Positions 1-11,052 of a DNA stretch of 64,000 nucleotides are shown piece by piece; position 1 is the first letter of the stretch, and every line of letters starts with the position of its first letter. The position numbers and the translations under genes were made by a program. Under the pieces are notes generated by a model. It was not told the DNA's origin, made no database searches, and saw only the letters and a program-made list of their open reading frames with translations. Source of the DNA: Isochrysis galbana (taxonomy: Eukaryota > Haptophyta > Isochrysidales > Isochrysidaceae); contig CM030935.1 in assembly GCA_018136815.1 (NCBI GenBank), positions 4,506,159 through 4,570,158 on the forward strand, in the 5' to 3' direction.

Positions 1-2367
1 GGAGGGTGGCACGATAATAGCCATGGGGGACGCCATTGTTGCAGCGGATGCCATCAACTCGCCGCTCGATGGCACGGCCGCGGCAGGCTGAGCGCGAGAG
101 CCGGCTCCACCGGCTTTCAGGGCGTCGGCACTTGTGGAGGCGCCCACCGCGCCAGGCTCGCGTGCGACAGCACCCGCGGCTCCGCGACACGTCGTGGAAT
201 TGCCCACATCGGCGGCAACCGCGGACGCACTCAAGCCCCCGCTGGGGGCCGCCTTGCTTCCCGCACCCAACCCCATTGAGGCCGTGGCTGCCTCGGTGAC
301 TGCGGCAGCGGCAGCGGCATGAGCTGCCTTGGTGGCTGCGTTCATCTGCACGATGCTCGTCTCCACGGCAAGATCCCACGAGTCCCATAGCGGGTGGTTG
401 TGTGTCGAGGGGATGGGAGGTGCAGAAGTTGGGTGGAGGTTGAAGCGGCCGAGGATTCGCTGAGCAAGCAGGAAGTTGCGGAACAGAGAGGCGAGTAGCA
501 TGTCCTGCAAAAGTGGAGATGGGACAAGAGAACTCAAGGGCGAGGGCTGGAGTGCGAGCTCACCTGCGGATGGCTGGGCTGGGCGTAGTGGCCATCCGCG
601 GCAAGAAGCTCGAGAGCTGCCACAGATGCAGTAAGCGAGCGTCACGGCGGGGCGTGTCGACGTAGCACGACCTTACCCACGCATTGGCACACGCGCACAC
701 CTGCCTGAAGAGTCTGCGAAACAACTCGCGAGGTAGCGACGCCCAGGCGATGGCGTCAGTGATGGCCGTGAAGACCCAGTTGAGCTCTCCAGCAGGAGAG
801 CGTCGGTCATTAGGTGAGCCCGGTAGGCCATTGGCGATCAGGTGAGGAGGTACTGTCACCTGCCCGCGGTAAAGGGATGGAGCACCGGATGGGGACCGCC
901 CAGGCGCACACGGCCACACGACGGGCTGTGGCGCCTTTGAACGGTGCAGGCGCATACAGCCACTGACGGGCGGCGGCGCAGCAGGAACCCACAGCCCAGC
1001 CATCATGCTGCGCGGATTTCCGCGCCAGCGTAGCGCGATTGGCCAGCCCCCCCCCCCCCCCCCCCGCACTTCCACTAACAGTGCCCGTCGTGCCCATCCG
1101 CGGCCACGCACCAGCCCGTCGCCCGAGGCGAATTGGAGCGCCACACGCATCGGCGAGGTCAGGCAGGCCGTGAAGAGGTCGGCTGGAAGCTCGGGACTTG
1201 TTGGAAGCTCCTCATCGGCTCCACACGCACACAGCAAGATCACCTGGGGAGGAGGAATGGGGAACGGCGAGCCGTAGACAGATCGATGAGGTTTCCGAGA
1301 CGAGCGAGTCACAGAGCCAGCCGAACAGTGGTGAGGTCAGGCTGCCGGCTTGCATGGGGCCGCTCGCACGCTCACGTCGACTCCGATGGAGGGCGTTGTG
1401 TCCGAGCCTGCGCTGTTCAGCATCGAAGCGAGGGCTTGACTGAGCCTGCCCGCGTTGGAGCAGTCAAACACGAGTGCACAGGGCGGACCTAGCCATGTCT
1501 ACAGATGAGGGGTGGCGCAAGGACGTGTTGAGGTTGCACAAGCGGCGATGGAATGCAGAGGAAGCCCGCGCGCCCGACTTCCCGAGAGGTGCGTCTGGAC
1601 GAGCAGCACGTGTGGTGGCTCCGTGCGTGTCGCCTCCGAGCACGCACCTGAAGGTCGTAGATCGAAACCGGGTTGTACTGGGTGAAACTCCGGTTGAAGA
1701 GCCAAACCTCTCCGTTAGTGGTTGGGCGCGGCACGCCGTGGCCGTTGAAGTGCAGCAGCAAGCGCTCGTCGCGTCCTGGTGCGGACCGACGGAGTGAGAG
1801 GCACCACTTGCGGACCTCGTCCGGGGTTGGGTCGAGACAGGCACGGATCAGCGCGCGCGGCTGCCATTGCTCGTACTGGGCCTGTGGGTGAGGGTAGGGA
1901 GGGACTCTCGTTCCTCAGCAGCTGCGCAGCAGCTTCACCGGCCTTCCCGTCCAGAACAGACGAGGCTGCCGCCTGGCGAGCGAGCGCGCCTGCAGCGCCT
2001 TGGCGATGGCATCGATGGCCTTCTGGCCAACCTGCGGGTCGATCCAACACCTGCAAGGCAATCGCGGGTTACAGGCGCACGTCGCCACGCGCACGAAATT
2101 GGGCGCGGCGTCGGCACGCCTCCGTCTGCGCACGCAAGCGAAACAGGTCAGGCCTTCACTTCTGCGCGTGATACAGCATGCTTACTCAAGTCTGGCGCAT
2201 GGGTTGGGCTTGATCACGTCGGGCGGGTCGACTCCAAGGTTGAGTGCGAGGACCAACACTAGCGATGACGTCTTGATCCGCTCACGCATGCGCCACGACG
2301 GCACGGGCTCGAGCTGGAAGCCCTCAGCCTCCCAGAGGTGGAGTAGTACGTGGTGCTCATGCTGCAT
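1..2367 (-). CDS. RPTOR: Raptor (regulatory-associated protein of TOR), 5' part, 3' end beyond the window
   Basis: Raptor is the substrate-recruiting scaffold of TOR complex 1 in the cytosol and on lysosome/vacuole membranes. Exons on the minus strand are 2367-2186, 2050-1990, 1881-1648, 1498-1376, 1243-1112, 859-701 and 504 to the window edge; all phases agree and give 465 codons. Visible family blocks are the start region with LNLGVDPPDVIKPNPCARLE, QYEQWQPRA, HFNGHGVPRPTTNGEVW, TWLGPPCALVFDCSNAG, GELNWVFTAITDAIAW and ASLFRNFLLAQRIL. The HFNGHG and FDCSNAG blocks carry the His and Cys positions of the caspase-like Raptor N-terminal domain. The intron after exon 2 has a GC donor (1989-1988); using it leaves exactly one residue between the LQ and QYE blocks, as in the family. 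The last visible exon runs into an Ala/Ser-rich insert after WDLAVET. The start at 2367 is the first ATG after an in-frame stop; the N-terminus is short compared with animals. Identity is very secure, exon 1 less so. Confidence 0.93.
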
Positions 2368-2462
2368 CGCAGCGGCCTCGTGGGAGACCGTCCACCGACC
2401 GCTCACCTCACGCCGCTGCCACCGCCCACTCGTCTAAACCGCCCTTCCCCTTCTTTCCCTCC

Positions 2463-2465
<3 letters not shown>

Positions 2466-2526
<61 letters not shown>

Positions 2527-3400
2527 CCTCCCTCTCTCTCCCTCTCTCTCTCCCCCGCTCCCCCCCTCCCCCCCCCCCCCACCAACCCACCCTCTCTCTC
2601 CCTCCCCCCCGCCCTGCCCTCCCACTGCTTCCCTCCGTCCCTCCCTGCTCCTCTTGCGCTGCGGCCGCTCTTCCCGTCTCCCCGCCACCCCTCCCCCTCC
2701 CGCCCGCTAAGAGACGCTCGAAGCACCTGAACGGGCCGCTCCACCTCCCCTCCTCTCCCTCCTGTCCTTCCCCCTGCCCCCTCCCTCTCCCTCCCCCTCC
2801 CTCTCCCTCACTCCCCCCACTTCCCCCGAGTGCCCCTCTCCCCTGCCCCCCCCCCCCCGCGCGCACGCCGACCGGCGGACGACGGCAGCGCCATCTCTTT
2901 AACCCCTAACCACGAAACTATTCTCTCTTGTACTCTCTACTACTCTACACGTCAGAGTTTACTTCTACGCGAGAGCCCTCTAAGCGGCGCACCCATACAG
3001 AGCCGCTTCTCTAACTTCTACGCGGCGCCGCCCGCCGCCCTTCCCTCCCCGTCGGGCGCGGCGTCTCTAACTTCTAAGGGAGAGGGAGGGCCCTCCCTCT
3101 CTCGCTGTTCCCCCGTGTGCTTCTGCTCCTCGACTTCTACTAAAGTACTCGAGTACAATAGAATCCTCCCCCCTCCCCTCCCGCCTCTTCTACCCGCTCT
3201 GAGAGAGGAGAGAGAGGAGAGAGAGAGGGGGGGGGAGGGGGCCGCGGCCCATGGGAAAATGAAGATGAGGGTCCAGTGAGAGAGGAAACAACCAGAGAAG
3301 AAGAATAGAGAGAGAGAGAGCGAGAGAGAGAGTCCGTCGAGCGCTACGAGAAGTCTCTCTCTCGTCTCTCTTCTCTATCCTCCTCCCCCTCTACATTCTT
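2466..3400. repeat. (CT)n and polypyrimidine low-complexity stretch between Raptor and the elongase
   Basis: Pure (CT)n runs from about 2468 to 2522 and is followed by about 300 bp of C/T-rich sequence, then by mixed sequence with further GA/CT runs to 3400. It lies about 100 bp upstream of the Raptor start (purine-rich on the Raptor sense strand). Open frames here are repeat translations. I see no gene in 2400-3850. Confidence 0.9.
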
Positions 3401-3852
3401 TTGCCTCGACCCCCGCAGCTGCAGGGGGTGTTTTTCACCCGTCTCTCTCTGTGGTGCGAGGAGGGAGCTCTCTCTCTTCTCTCCCTCCTCCTCTCCCGCA
3501 TAAAGTAATCTTCCATCGACAACTTTAACCTCTAGACCCACCTTACTTTTCTATACTCTGGTCACCAAGACTCTCTATATCGTCTCTCCCTTGTCGCCAT
3601 AGTGATTTCACCTCTCTCCTTCTTCCTCTTTCCCCCTCTCTTCTATTCTCCTCCTCTCTCATTAACTACTTGAGCCCAAAGCTTCCTATATTCACGATGT
3701 CCCAACTCTCTCTCTCTCTCCACCTCTCTCTCTGCCTCCTTCCTTCTTCCCCCCTCTCTCTCTTCTCCCCCCCCCCCCCCGCCCTCGCGCGCCCCTCTCC
3801 TCGACCGACCTTCCTCCCCCTCCCCCTTCCCCCCCACCCTTCCCCTCCCGCG

Positions 3853-5420
3853 ATGCCCTCACCCCCCTACATCGACTTCGCAGCCAACCACGGCCCCACA
3901 GTCCTCCGCTCCCCCACCTGCGCCTACCACGATTTCACCACCATCTGGGATGCAGACCTCTTCACTGAGCTTGCGCCTCAGCCGCCGCCACAGTGCGATT
4001 TCGGAGCAAACCTCGCAGAGTACGCCGACAGGATCGCTCTCTTCGATGGGTGGGCGGCGACGCGATGGACTGCGGCGCACTGGGAGATCCCTCTCGTGGC
4101 GGTAGCGGTCTACTTGCTCATGATTGCCAGTCTCAAGGCATGGATGGGCCCGCGAAACGGAGGGCGCAAGCCGATCAAGGCGACGCGCGTCGTGCTGCTG
4201 TGGAACTTTGGGCTCTCCGCCTTCTCTGTGGCCGGAATGGTGTACACGGTGCCGCTGCTGTTGTGGGGGCCGAGCGGCGTGCTCAACAAGGGCTGGTATG
4301 CGTCGGTCTGCAACAACGCCGGCGAATACGGACATGGTGAGACTCGGCCGGCACTGCAGCACGGCGCTGCGCGGCTCCAATCACACCCCCCCACCCCCAC
4401 CCCCATCCCCATCTCGTGCTCTCCTGATGCAGCCCGCCGCCTGCCCCCCCCCCCCCCCCCCGCCTGCTCCAGGCATGCCGGGCCTCTTTGTCGCGCTCTT
4501 CATCTACTCCAAGCTGGCCGAGCTGCTCGACACGTTTTTTCTCCTCATCCGCAAGTCACCAGTGATCTTCTTGCACTGGTGGGCGTGGCAGCCGCTAGCT
4601 TGGGTTCACCGATCCCTCCTCCTCTGCCCACACCAGCCCCGCGACGCCCCGCGACCTCCGCGGACCCCGCGCAACCCTTTCCTCGCAGGTACCACCACGC
4701 GACCGTCTTGCTCTTCTGCTGGCACGCCTACTCGGCGCGCATTGGCACGGGCCTCTGGTATGCTGCAATGAACTACTCGGTCCACGGCATCATGTATGCG
4801 TATTTCGGCCTCACGCAGGTAAGGCGCTCGCAGCACAAATGAGTGCACCAACCCTAGCCACCGATCATCCCGCATCTTGAGGCACATGCTGCCTACGCCC
4901 CATCAGGCGGGAGAGGGACCCAAGAAGTTTGCCAAGAAGTTCTCGATGCTTATCACGACGCTCCAGCTAACGCAGATGGTCTTTGGCATCGCCGTCACTG
5001 TCTCGTCCGTCATCTACTTGGCACAGGTTCGCGCGAGTCGTGGAGGCCCGCACCGGGCGCTTGGCATTGCTGAACACGGGCCCATTCAGTCAGCATCGTT
5101 CCCGTCCCCCTCGGGAGTACAGAGGAAAGCCCATCCCCATTGCCGCTTACGGCGCCGGCCTCACTGGACCTCAGGGCCGCCCGTGCTACGTATCGCTTTT
5201 CAACTCCTTTATGGGCCTCGCCATGTACGCCTCGTATTTCGTGCTCTTCCTGCAGCTTTTCCTCTCGCACTATGTCTACAACAAGACGGGCCCGCGCACT
5301 GGCAAGACCAAGGCGGAGCCTCCGGTCATCGAGTCATGCCCACCCTCGGCAGTGGCCGCCGCCGCGGACGGCGCTGCCAAGGCGCGGCCGGTGGGAAAGG
5401 CAGGAGTCAAGCAGCAGTGA
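3853..5420 (+). CDS. ELO-family very-long-chain fatty acid elongase (ELOVL6-like), five exons
   Basis: The product is the condensing enzyme of microsomal fatty-acid elongation, adding two carbons from malonyl-CoA in the ER membrane. Exons are 3853-4336, 4473-4578, 4689-4818, 4907-5026 and 5118-5420, giving 380 aa with consistent phases; introns are 88-136 bp. The catalytic HxxHH box is HWYHHATVLLFCWHAY, with the Trp codon split by intron 2. Other ELO blocks are KLAELLDTFFLLIRK, MNYSVHGIMYAYFGLTQ and the TTLQLTQM segment. The NYSVH and KGWYASVC blocks place it nearest the ELOVL3/6 (saturated/monounsaturated C16-C18) type, although substrate cannot be fixed from sequence. It is longer than the usual 260-300 aa because of an N-terminal extension of roughly 60 residues and a hydrophilic C-terminus ending KAGVKQQ. 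The start is the ATG directly after a long C/T-rich leader; an in-frame upstream ATG at 3670 would add only CT-repeat translation. Confidence 0.93.
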
Positions 5421-7239
5421 GCACAACGCATGCCACCTCCTTCCGCTCGTTATATCGTCGATTCACAGGCGCCCGAGGCGGCGCAATTGCCGCCATCAGT
5501 GCCGCCGCCTCACGTTGCGTGCGGCGTGGGCCTACATAAGAGAACCTCATGCGGTCACTGCATGTCGCTGCCGGCATGTGCAGTCGCTGGTGGCTAGCGT
5601 CCAGCGCGTGGCGGCAAGGGAGGGTGCAGGGTGTGGGGGGCGTAATTGTCTCTCTCGCTAGATGACCGAGAGACGAGCGGTGTTGCTCACGCACTCGAAT
5701 TCATCGCCATGCCCCATCTGCCCATGCACCATGGACCGCTTTCTCAATATTGGATGGTGTTGGTGGGCCGTTGACTTTCTGAACCACCAAAAGCTGGAAG
5801 CATCTACTCGAGCCATTCCGCACGCCCGCATCCAGCTCACTATCGAGCCACATCGCCGCGAATCGGATACGAATACAATAATACGTACTAGTACTATAAA
5901 CCGTTTAATAGTCGCAACACACACGCGGTCTTGGGGTTAGACGGTCGCATTCGCGAATTGACCGTTATGGCGGAAGGCGCTCGCTTCGGCCCCAGGGATA
6001 CGTACACCTGCTTTTGCTTATTATTTATAGTTATAGTTCTGTGCGCCCTCGGCTTTTGCCTTTGCGGGACCGGGGAACGCTAGGGGCTCCTAAGCTCATT
6101 GGTAGACTTCAGACTTCTTTTAAACAAGGGTTGAGGGTTGCAAGAGGAATAAGAGGAGGGAGCAATGGCGGTCGGGCGTTACAGGGAGAGAGTCAGCGGC
6201 GGGGCCTGCTTAGCGTTAGCGTTATTAGTTTTAGTTAGACAAGGGCGAAGGGGCGGGCTGGACCTCGACCTGGAGAACAGGAGAACTGCAGTACAAAGCC
6301 CGGAGCCCGGAGCACCGGGAAATCGCATCGCAGCTCTAGCTAGCGTCTAGAATGCGACACTCGGCTGACCCGGCCCGGGTTGCGCGTCGACTACTCACGG
6401 GCGCAATCACAGAGCAGAGAGGTGCGAAAGTCGCGTGTTCCGTCGAAAGAGGACGAGGCGGCCTTCTTGTTTTTACTTAGGAGTGCGACGGTGTGTTGTG
6501 TTTTCGCACATAACGTTTTATCATCTATTGTTCCATCCAGTCACATTATTGAGACGGGGTTCATATCTGACGATACACGTATATTTGCGCATCACAAACG
6601 AAACCTTCATGTCCAGGCCGGCTTCACCCTTCCATTCGTAATGTGCCTTATTTGATTGGCGAAAAGTCTCAAAACATAACATTCCAAGCAACCTGGACCC
6701 GATGACCGATGAGTATCTGTTCGAAGAGTTACTCAGCCACAAGGGCGATGTGGATCGTCGCGCATATATCTCGTCAAGTAGCGCGGCTACCCAGCTATAG
6801 ACAATGTGGGGAGGCCCTCGGATGCTACTTGGGGGGCCCTCGGATCGAATTGCTTCGTCGATGTTCCGATTTGGTGGAGTCCTATGACCTCGCCGCCGAC
6901 CGCCCTCGCTCGTCCCCGTCATCGGAATCTTTAGAAATTCAGCCCGCTTCTTTGCTTTCGTCTTCCCAAAGTTCAAGCCTTACGGTTACGGAAGATCTTC
7001 CGGACCACCTTCCCTCGAGTCGAACGCGTTCTCGTTCTCATGCGTAGCGCTGAATCGTATAGCGATGGAAGGAGACATAGCGTCGCGTCAGCGCCCTTAC
7101 CCAGCGCAACTGCGCAACTGTCCGAGCAGAACTCCTGTAAAAGGGAGAAAGTGGAAAGTGGTTGGATGTGAATAAAAAAATTTTCCAACTGGGAAGGTGC
7201 TGGTCTGAAGTTTTTTCTTCAGTGAAGGTGCAGGTGAAG
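5421..7239. other. Intergenic region, no gene recognised
   Basis: It contains the elongase 3' flank, then mixed sequence with a locally AT-richer stretch at about 6480-6700. Open frames on both strands are short and have no recognisable motifs or splice-linked continuation. Confidence 0.6.
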
Positions 7240-7834
7240 ATGAAAGTGCAAGAACTGCAGACCCTGCCGCTGCTCGCCCACGGTGTGCTCATGTCCGTCG
7301 CGTGGGGCGTGCTCCTCCCCTCGGGCGCCTTTTTCTCGCTCGCTTGGCGCTCCCGGCTCACCGGAGGCCGCTGGCTCCGTGTGCATCGCGTGGTGCAGGT
7401 GTGTTTCTCCCTCCTCGCCCCCCCCCCATCGGCCCTCCCTCCCACGAAACAAGGCACTCCCCCCCCCCCCGCTCTCTCAGGGAAGCGGGCTTGCGGTGGC
7501 CGCCGCCGGCGTCGCGCTCGCCGTCGCGTGGGTGCCCCGAGGGCGCCACTTCTCGCACCCCCATCACACGCTCAGGATCGTCGCCTTCGCCCTCGCCCTG
7601 CTGCAGCCGCTCAACGCGCTCGTGCGCGGCACGCCCGCCACCCGCACCACACGCCGCGCCGTGTGGCGGGTCGCGCACAAGGGGACGGGCTACGCCGTGC
7701 TCGGCGTGGGCGTCTACCAGGCCCTCTCGGGGCGCGCCCTCATGCCGAGCCAAGGCGACGCCGTTCTCGTCGCGTACGGGGTGCTCCTGGGCCTCTCCTT
7801 CGGGGTGCTCGCGGGGGGGCTCATGGTAGGGTGA
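7240..7834 (+). CDS. Cytochrome b561-domain transmembrane protein, two exons
   Basis: Cytochrome b561 proteins carry electrons across membranes with two haems b held by four His residues. Exons are 7240-7398 and 7481-7834 (donor GTGTGT, acceptor CTCTCAG), giving 170 aa. The N-terminal block LAHGVLMSVAWGVLLPSGAF is the typical first core helix. Candidate haem ligands are His14 (LAHG), His49 (RVHRV), His82 (PHHTLRI) and His119 (VAHKGTGY), spaced over four or five hydrophobic helices. No DOMON domain is visible, so it resembles the bare b561 core of plant and algal DOMON-b561 proteins. The start could be an upstream in-frame ATG at 7162, adding 26 mostly polar residues; 7240 is preferred because the b561 core begins directly after it. 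The intron is C-rich. Confidence 0.85.
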
Positions 7835-8171
7835 GAGTCCCCACAGGGAGGGGAAGAAACCCTGAGGGAAAGGAGACCAAATGAAGGCAAGCCGCCTGTC
7901 CTTAGCTCCCCTCGTTCTCCCGATGAGCCCGTTCCGGGCTCCCCGGATGAACCGTGCGCCGCGCTAGCCGCCGGTGCGCCCTCGCGACTCGTTTCCAAAG
8001 AGGAAACGAGCTTCGCTACGACAGACGACAATGTATCGCCCCGACCTGTACACTGTACACCTGTACTCGTACTCGTGTACTCGCACTAACCAAAGTGTAC
8101 CTGGAGAGTTTCTACCAGTTAGAGCGTCCTCGTCGCCCGGCGGGGGAGGGGTGAGCGTCGCGTCGGCGGCG

Positions 8172-9407
8172 ATGGTGGTCGGGCTGGGCGTACTGCTCCC
8201 TCGCGATTTCCTGGAGCGGCAGCCGGTGCGCTGGAAGAAATCGCAGCGGAAGCGCGGGGCGGTGCGCCAGCTACAACGCCTTGCACAACGCCGCGACAAG
8301 CTCGAGGCCAAGGCGCTGCGAAACGCTGAGAAGGACTCTCAGAAGGTGCTCGAGAGGCGCCGCTCGGCGCTTGAGGCGGCCACTGGCACTTCCAGCAGGC
8401 GCGAGGCGCGCGGCTCGCGGTGCACAGCGTTCGCGGCGCGGGAAGAGGGCCTCTGGGCCGCAGAACTCTTTCCTAACCAGCCGCTCGTCATTAATCTGCC
8501 CAGGGGAGTGCGGCTGCGGCTTCTGAGAGCCTCGCTCGCTGCGCCCACACCGCAGTCCAAGCCCACTATCGTCCGCTGCCGCGTGCCAGCCAGCCGGGCA
8601 GTGGCGACGCTCTGCCAGCTGCGCGGTGAGGCTGCCCTCCCGCTGCCGGAGGGCCGCGCCGTCACCGATTCTCTCCTCGGCGCCTCTTGGGTCGGCGACA
8701 GGGCTGTGGCCTCGCGGCCATTGCATGCCGAGTTCAGCTGGCTCGACGGTCGCTGCGCTCTCGCTGCCGAGGGCGGCTCTACAGTCCACCTGGTCGGCCT
8801 CTTTTCCAAGAATGAGGGCGCGCTCGAAGATGACAGGAAGGCGGGCGCTGCCTCAGAGCCACGCCTCACTCAGCAGCGCGAGCCTTTATCCGAGATGTGC
8901 GAGAAACGCCGAGCGTTTGTAAACATCGTGAAGCTGGTGCCGGCAGTACCGACACGCAAGCCATTAGCCTCAGCGGTCAATGCGCGTTCGGAAGGGTCGC
9001 CTGTGGATGGAGACGCTTCTAACAGTGCTGGCACCGTATCCGGCGATCTTGTCGAGCTCCCGAGCGGTCTCAAGTATGTGGATGTCGTTGCTGGGACAGG
9101 ACGGGCGGCAAGGCGTGGTGACCGACTCTCTGTCAAGTACGAGGGGATGACGGCTCGGCAGCCGGGCGAGTGGCGTGTCTTTGACGACAACCGTGGACGG
9201 CAGATGCACTTCCTTCTTGGCACCTCTGAAGTGATACAGGGCTGGGACATCGGGCTTGTGGGCATGAGGAGAGGAGGCACACGCCGACTGGTCATCCCGC
9301 CGCATTTGGGATACGGTGCCCGGGGCGCCAGCGGCAAGATAGCACCCAATGCGACATTGGTCTTCCAGGTGCGGCTGATGAATGTGCAGGCGGGGAGCTC
9401 CTCATGA
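8172..9407 (+). CDS. FKBP-type peptidyl-prolyl isomerase with nucleoplasmin-like N-terminal domain
   Basis: This intronless gene (411 aa from this start) has two domains. Residues about 291-406 are an FKBP domain with the usual pocket positions: VKYEG Tyr, VFDDN Phe-Asp, SEVIQGWDIGL Val-Ile-Trp, LGYGARG Tyr and a late VFQV Phe, so it is probably an active prolyl isomerase. Residues about 93-212 look like the nucleoplasmin-like sandwich seen in nuclear FKBPs (insect FKBP39/46, yeast Fpr3/4): it opens GLWAAEL with PNQPLVINLP and closes with GSTVHLVGLFSKNEG. Residues 15-65 are basic and helical. Such proteins act as histone chaperones and isomerases in the nucleus or nucleolus. The start is uncertain: in-frame ATGs at 7974 and 8034 would add sequence that looks like untranslated leader. 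The long acidic stretch of yeast relatives is not present. Confidence 0.85.
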   Translation: MVVGLGVLLPRDFLERQPVRWKKSQRKRGAVRQLQRLAQRRDKLEAKALRNAEKDSQKVLERRRSALEAATGTSSRREARGSRCTAFAAREEGLWAAELFPNQPLVINLPRGVRLRLLRASLAAPTPQSKPTIVRCRVPASRAVATLCQLRGEAALPLPEGRAVTDSLLGASWVGDRAVASRPLHAEFSWLDGRCALAAEGGSTVHLVGLFSKNEGALEDDRKAGAASEPRLTQQREPLSEMCEKRRAFVNIVKLVPAVPTRKPLASAVNARSEGSPVDGDASNSAGTVSGDLVELPSGLKYVDVVAGTGRAARRGDRLSVKYEGMTARQPGEWRVFDDNRGRQMHFLLGTSEVIQGWDIGLVGMRRGGTRRLVIPPHLGYGARGASGKIAPNATLVFQVRLMNVQAGSSS

Positions 9408-10748
9408 CGCGTCGCGTGCGGGCGGAGAGGAGGAACAGAGCCCGCAGCACGCGCGATGCATCGGGGTGCCTGCCGTATAAAAAACTCCGAGCTTGCGCGA
9501 TTGCTATAATGTTGGCGGAAGACCACGACCGCAACATCAATGACACTATCGACAACTGTGCTACTTGCCGGAGAACTGCCGGAGATTGGGACGAAGATGG
9601 GCGCCCCAATGGTGCGAATGCGCCTGCGGTTGCTTCCGTTGGTGACGAAAGAGGCGTGGTGGGAAGGCAGCTTGAATTGTTACTTCGCGAACGTTAGCTT
9701 GTAGCTTGAGCAGTCATGCATGCAGCGCCACATTGCTAAACACGCGCGCCATTGGCCGGCCGCAAGGGCCGTTTTCCCCATGCCCTATGGAATGGTCCCA
9801 ATCGAGAAACCTATGAGACTTGGCCCCTTAGAAAGAAAGAGAATGACGAGGGCGCGGACAAGCCACGCGAGAGCCCCTCTCCCGTATGTGAGTTATCCGC
9901 GTTCTCCATGTTCGTGTTTGGTCTCGCCCTAATCCAGCCTTCGCTCTGGCCCCCGCCGGCACTGGCCACCCGCCCACCCACTCATCCGAACTCACCAAGC
10001 CAAGAAGCAAGCGCATCTAGGCTGAGGGCGATGCGGAAAGAAAAGGCAAATACAACGCTTTATCTTCAACCCGCGCGCGCGTAGCTTGCGGGTGCGCGCT
10101 ACTCGAGCATTCAGATACCAATGCCCCGCACCCCGCTCACGGCCTACTCACAATCTCCTCCGGCCCTCCACCACATCCTGCCTTGTGGCAACCTCCCTCG
10201 TGCGCTACCTTGGGGCCCGAGATGCTGAGGTAGGAACGGCGGTGAGCTACGATTGTGCCCGCCGCGCCTAGGCGCGGCAAACCTGTTAGTTACACCTCCT
10301 TGCGCCGCGTATCCTTTGCCTATGTCACTAGGCGGCGGGGCGATCCGACTTTTCGTCGGTCGAGTGCGGGTGGGTGGGAGGTGGGCTTCGTCTCAACTTA
10401 AGGATACTGTGTGTCCCATTTGCTGTACTCCGCATTTTTGCGATCATGATCAAAACTTTCAAAGCATGTGCTCTTAGCTCTTAGCGGCTAGCGGCAACTA
10501 GCAACTAGTAAAGTGCAGAGCTATCCACTCGATTCAGCACGCAATCAATAGACACGTCACCCACTCATTCGCGTAGGTCAGGGAATAGCATAGACAAATT
10601 CGAAGAACACGAAGTCACCCGGCACGGCGGCTAGAGTAAGCATTTGCGTCCACGCGTGCGCTTTTATTGCTTACTGCAACAGCCAACAGCCTTAATGAAG
10701 GCTAGGGCATGTCTACCCCTCATGTCCCGTCGCCCCATCTTCTGATCA
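9408..10748. other. Intergenic region, no gene recognised
   Basis: This is the 3' flank of the FKBP gene and mixed unique-looking sequence up to the inverted-duplication arm. I see no domain, RNA gene or long tandem repeat. Confidence 0.6.
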
Positions 10749-11052
10749 TCAAACTCCACGGCTGCCAAAACGAGATGGCGGGTATAGCTCGAAGCGTTCT
10801 TGCAAAAGCATAGAAGGTGCGGATGAATATGCACCAAGATTGCCGGCGATCACCAACGCGCACTGAGTTGGACAAGATCTATCGACTATCGATGAGAATG
10901 ATGGGTACGGCGAGGTGACGATGGGTATGGCGCATAGAGCACTTGGGTGGGGTAGCAATCCTCCGGGGGACGCACGCAGCTCTTGGCCGCCGAATGCTAC
11001 ATGGCCCGCTGTCTATCTACCTCTTTTGTCGCCACCACAGTGCGGGGGCCAT

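Noticed and set aside
36..322. Plus-strand frames in the first 330 bp
   Set aside because: They are antisense shadows of the Raptor exon, which is in frame with the family blocks.
2350..2866. Open frames of Ser/Leu/Pro or Arg/Glu repeats on both strands
   Set aside because: They are translations of the CT/GA microsatellite; all frames stay open because the repeat has no stop codons.
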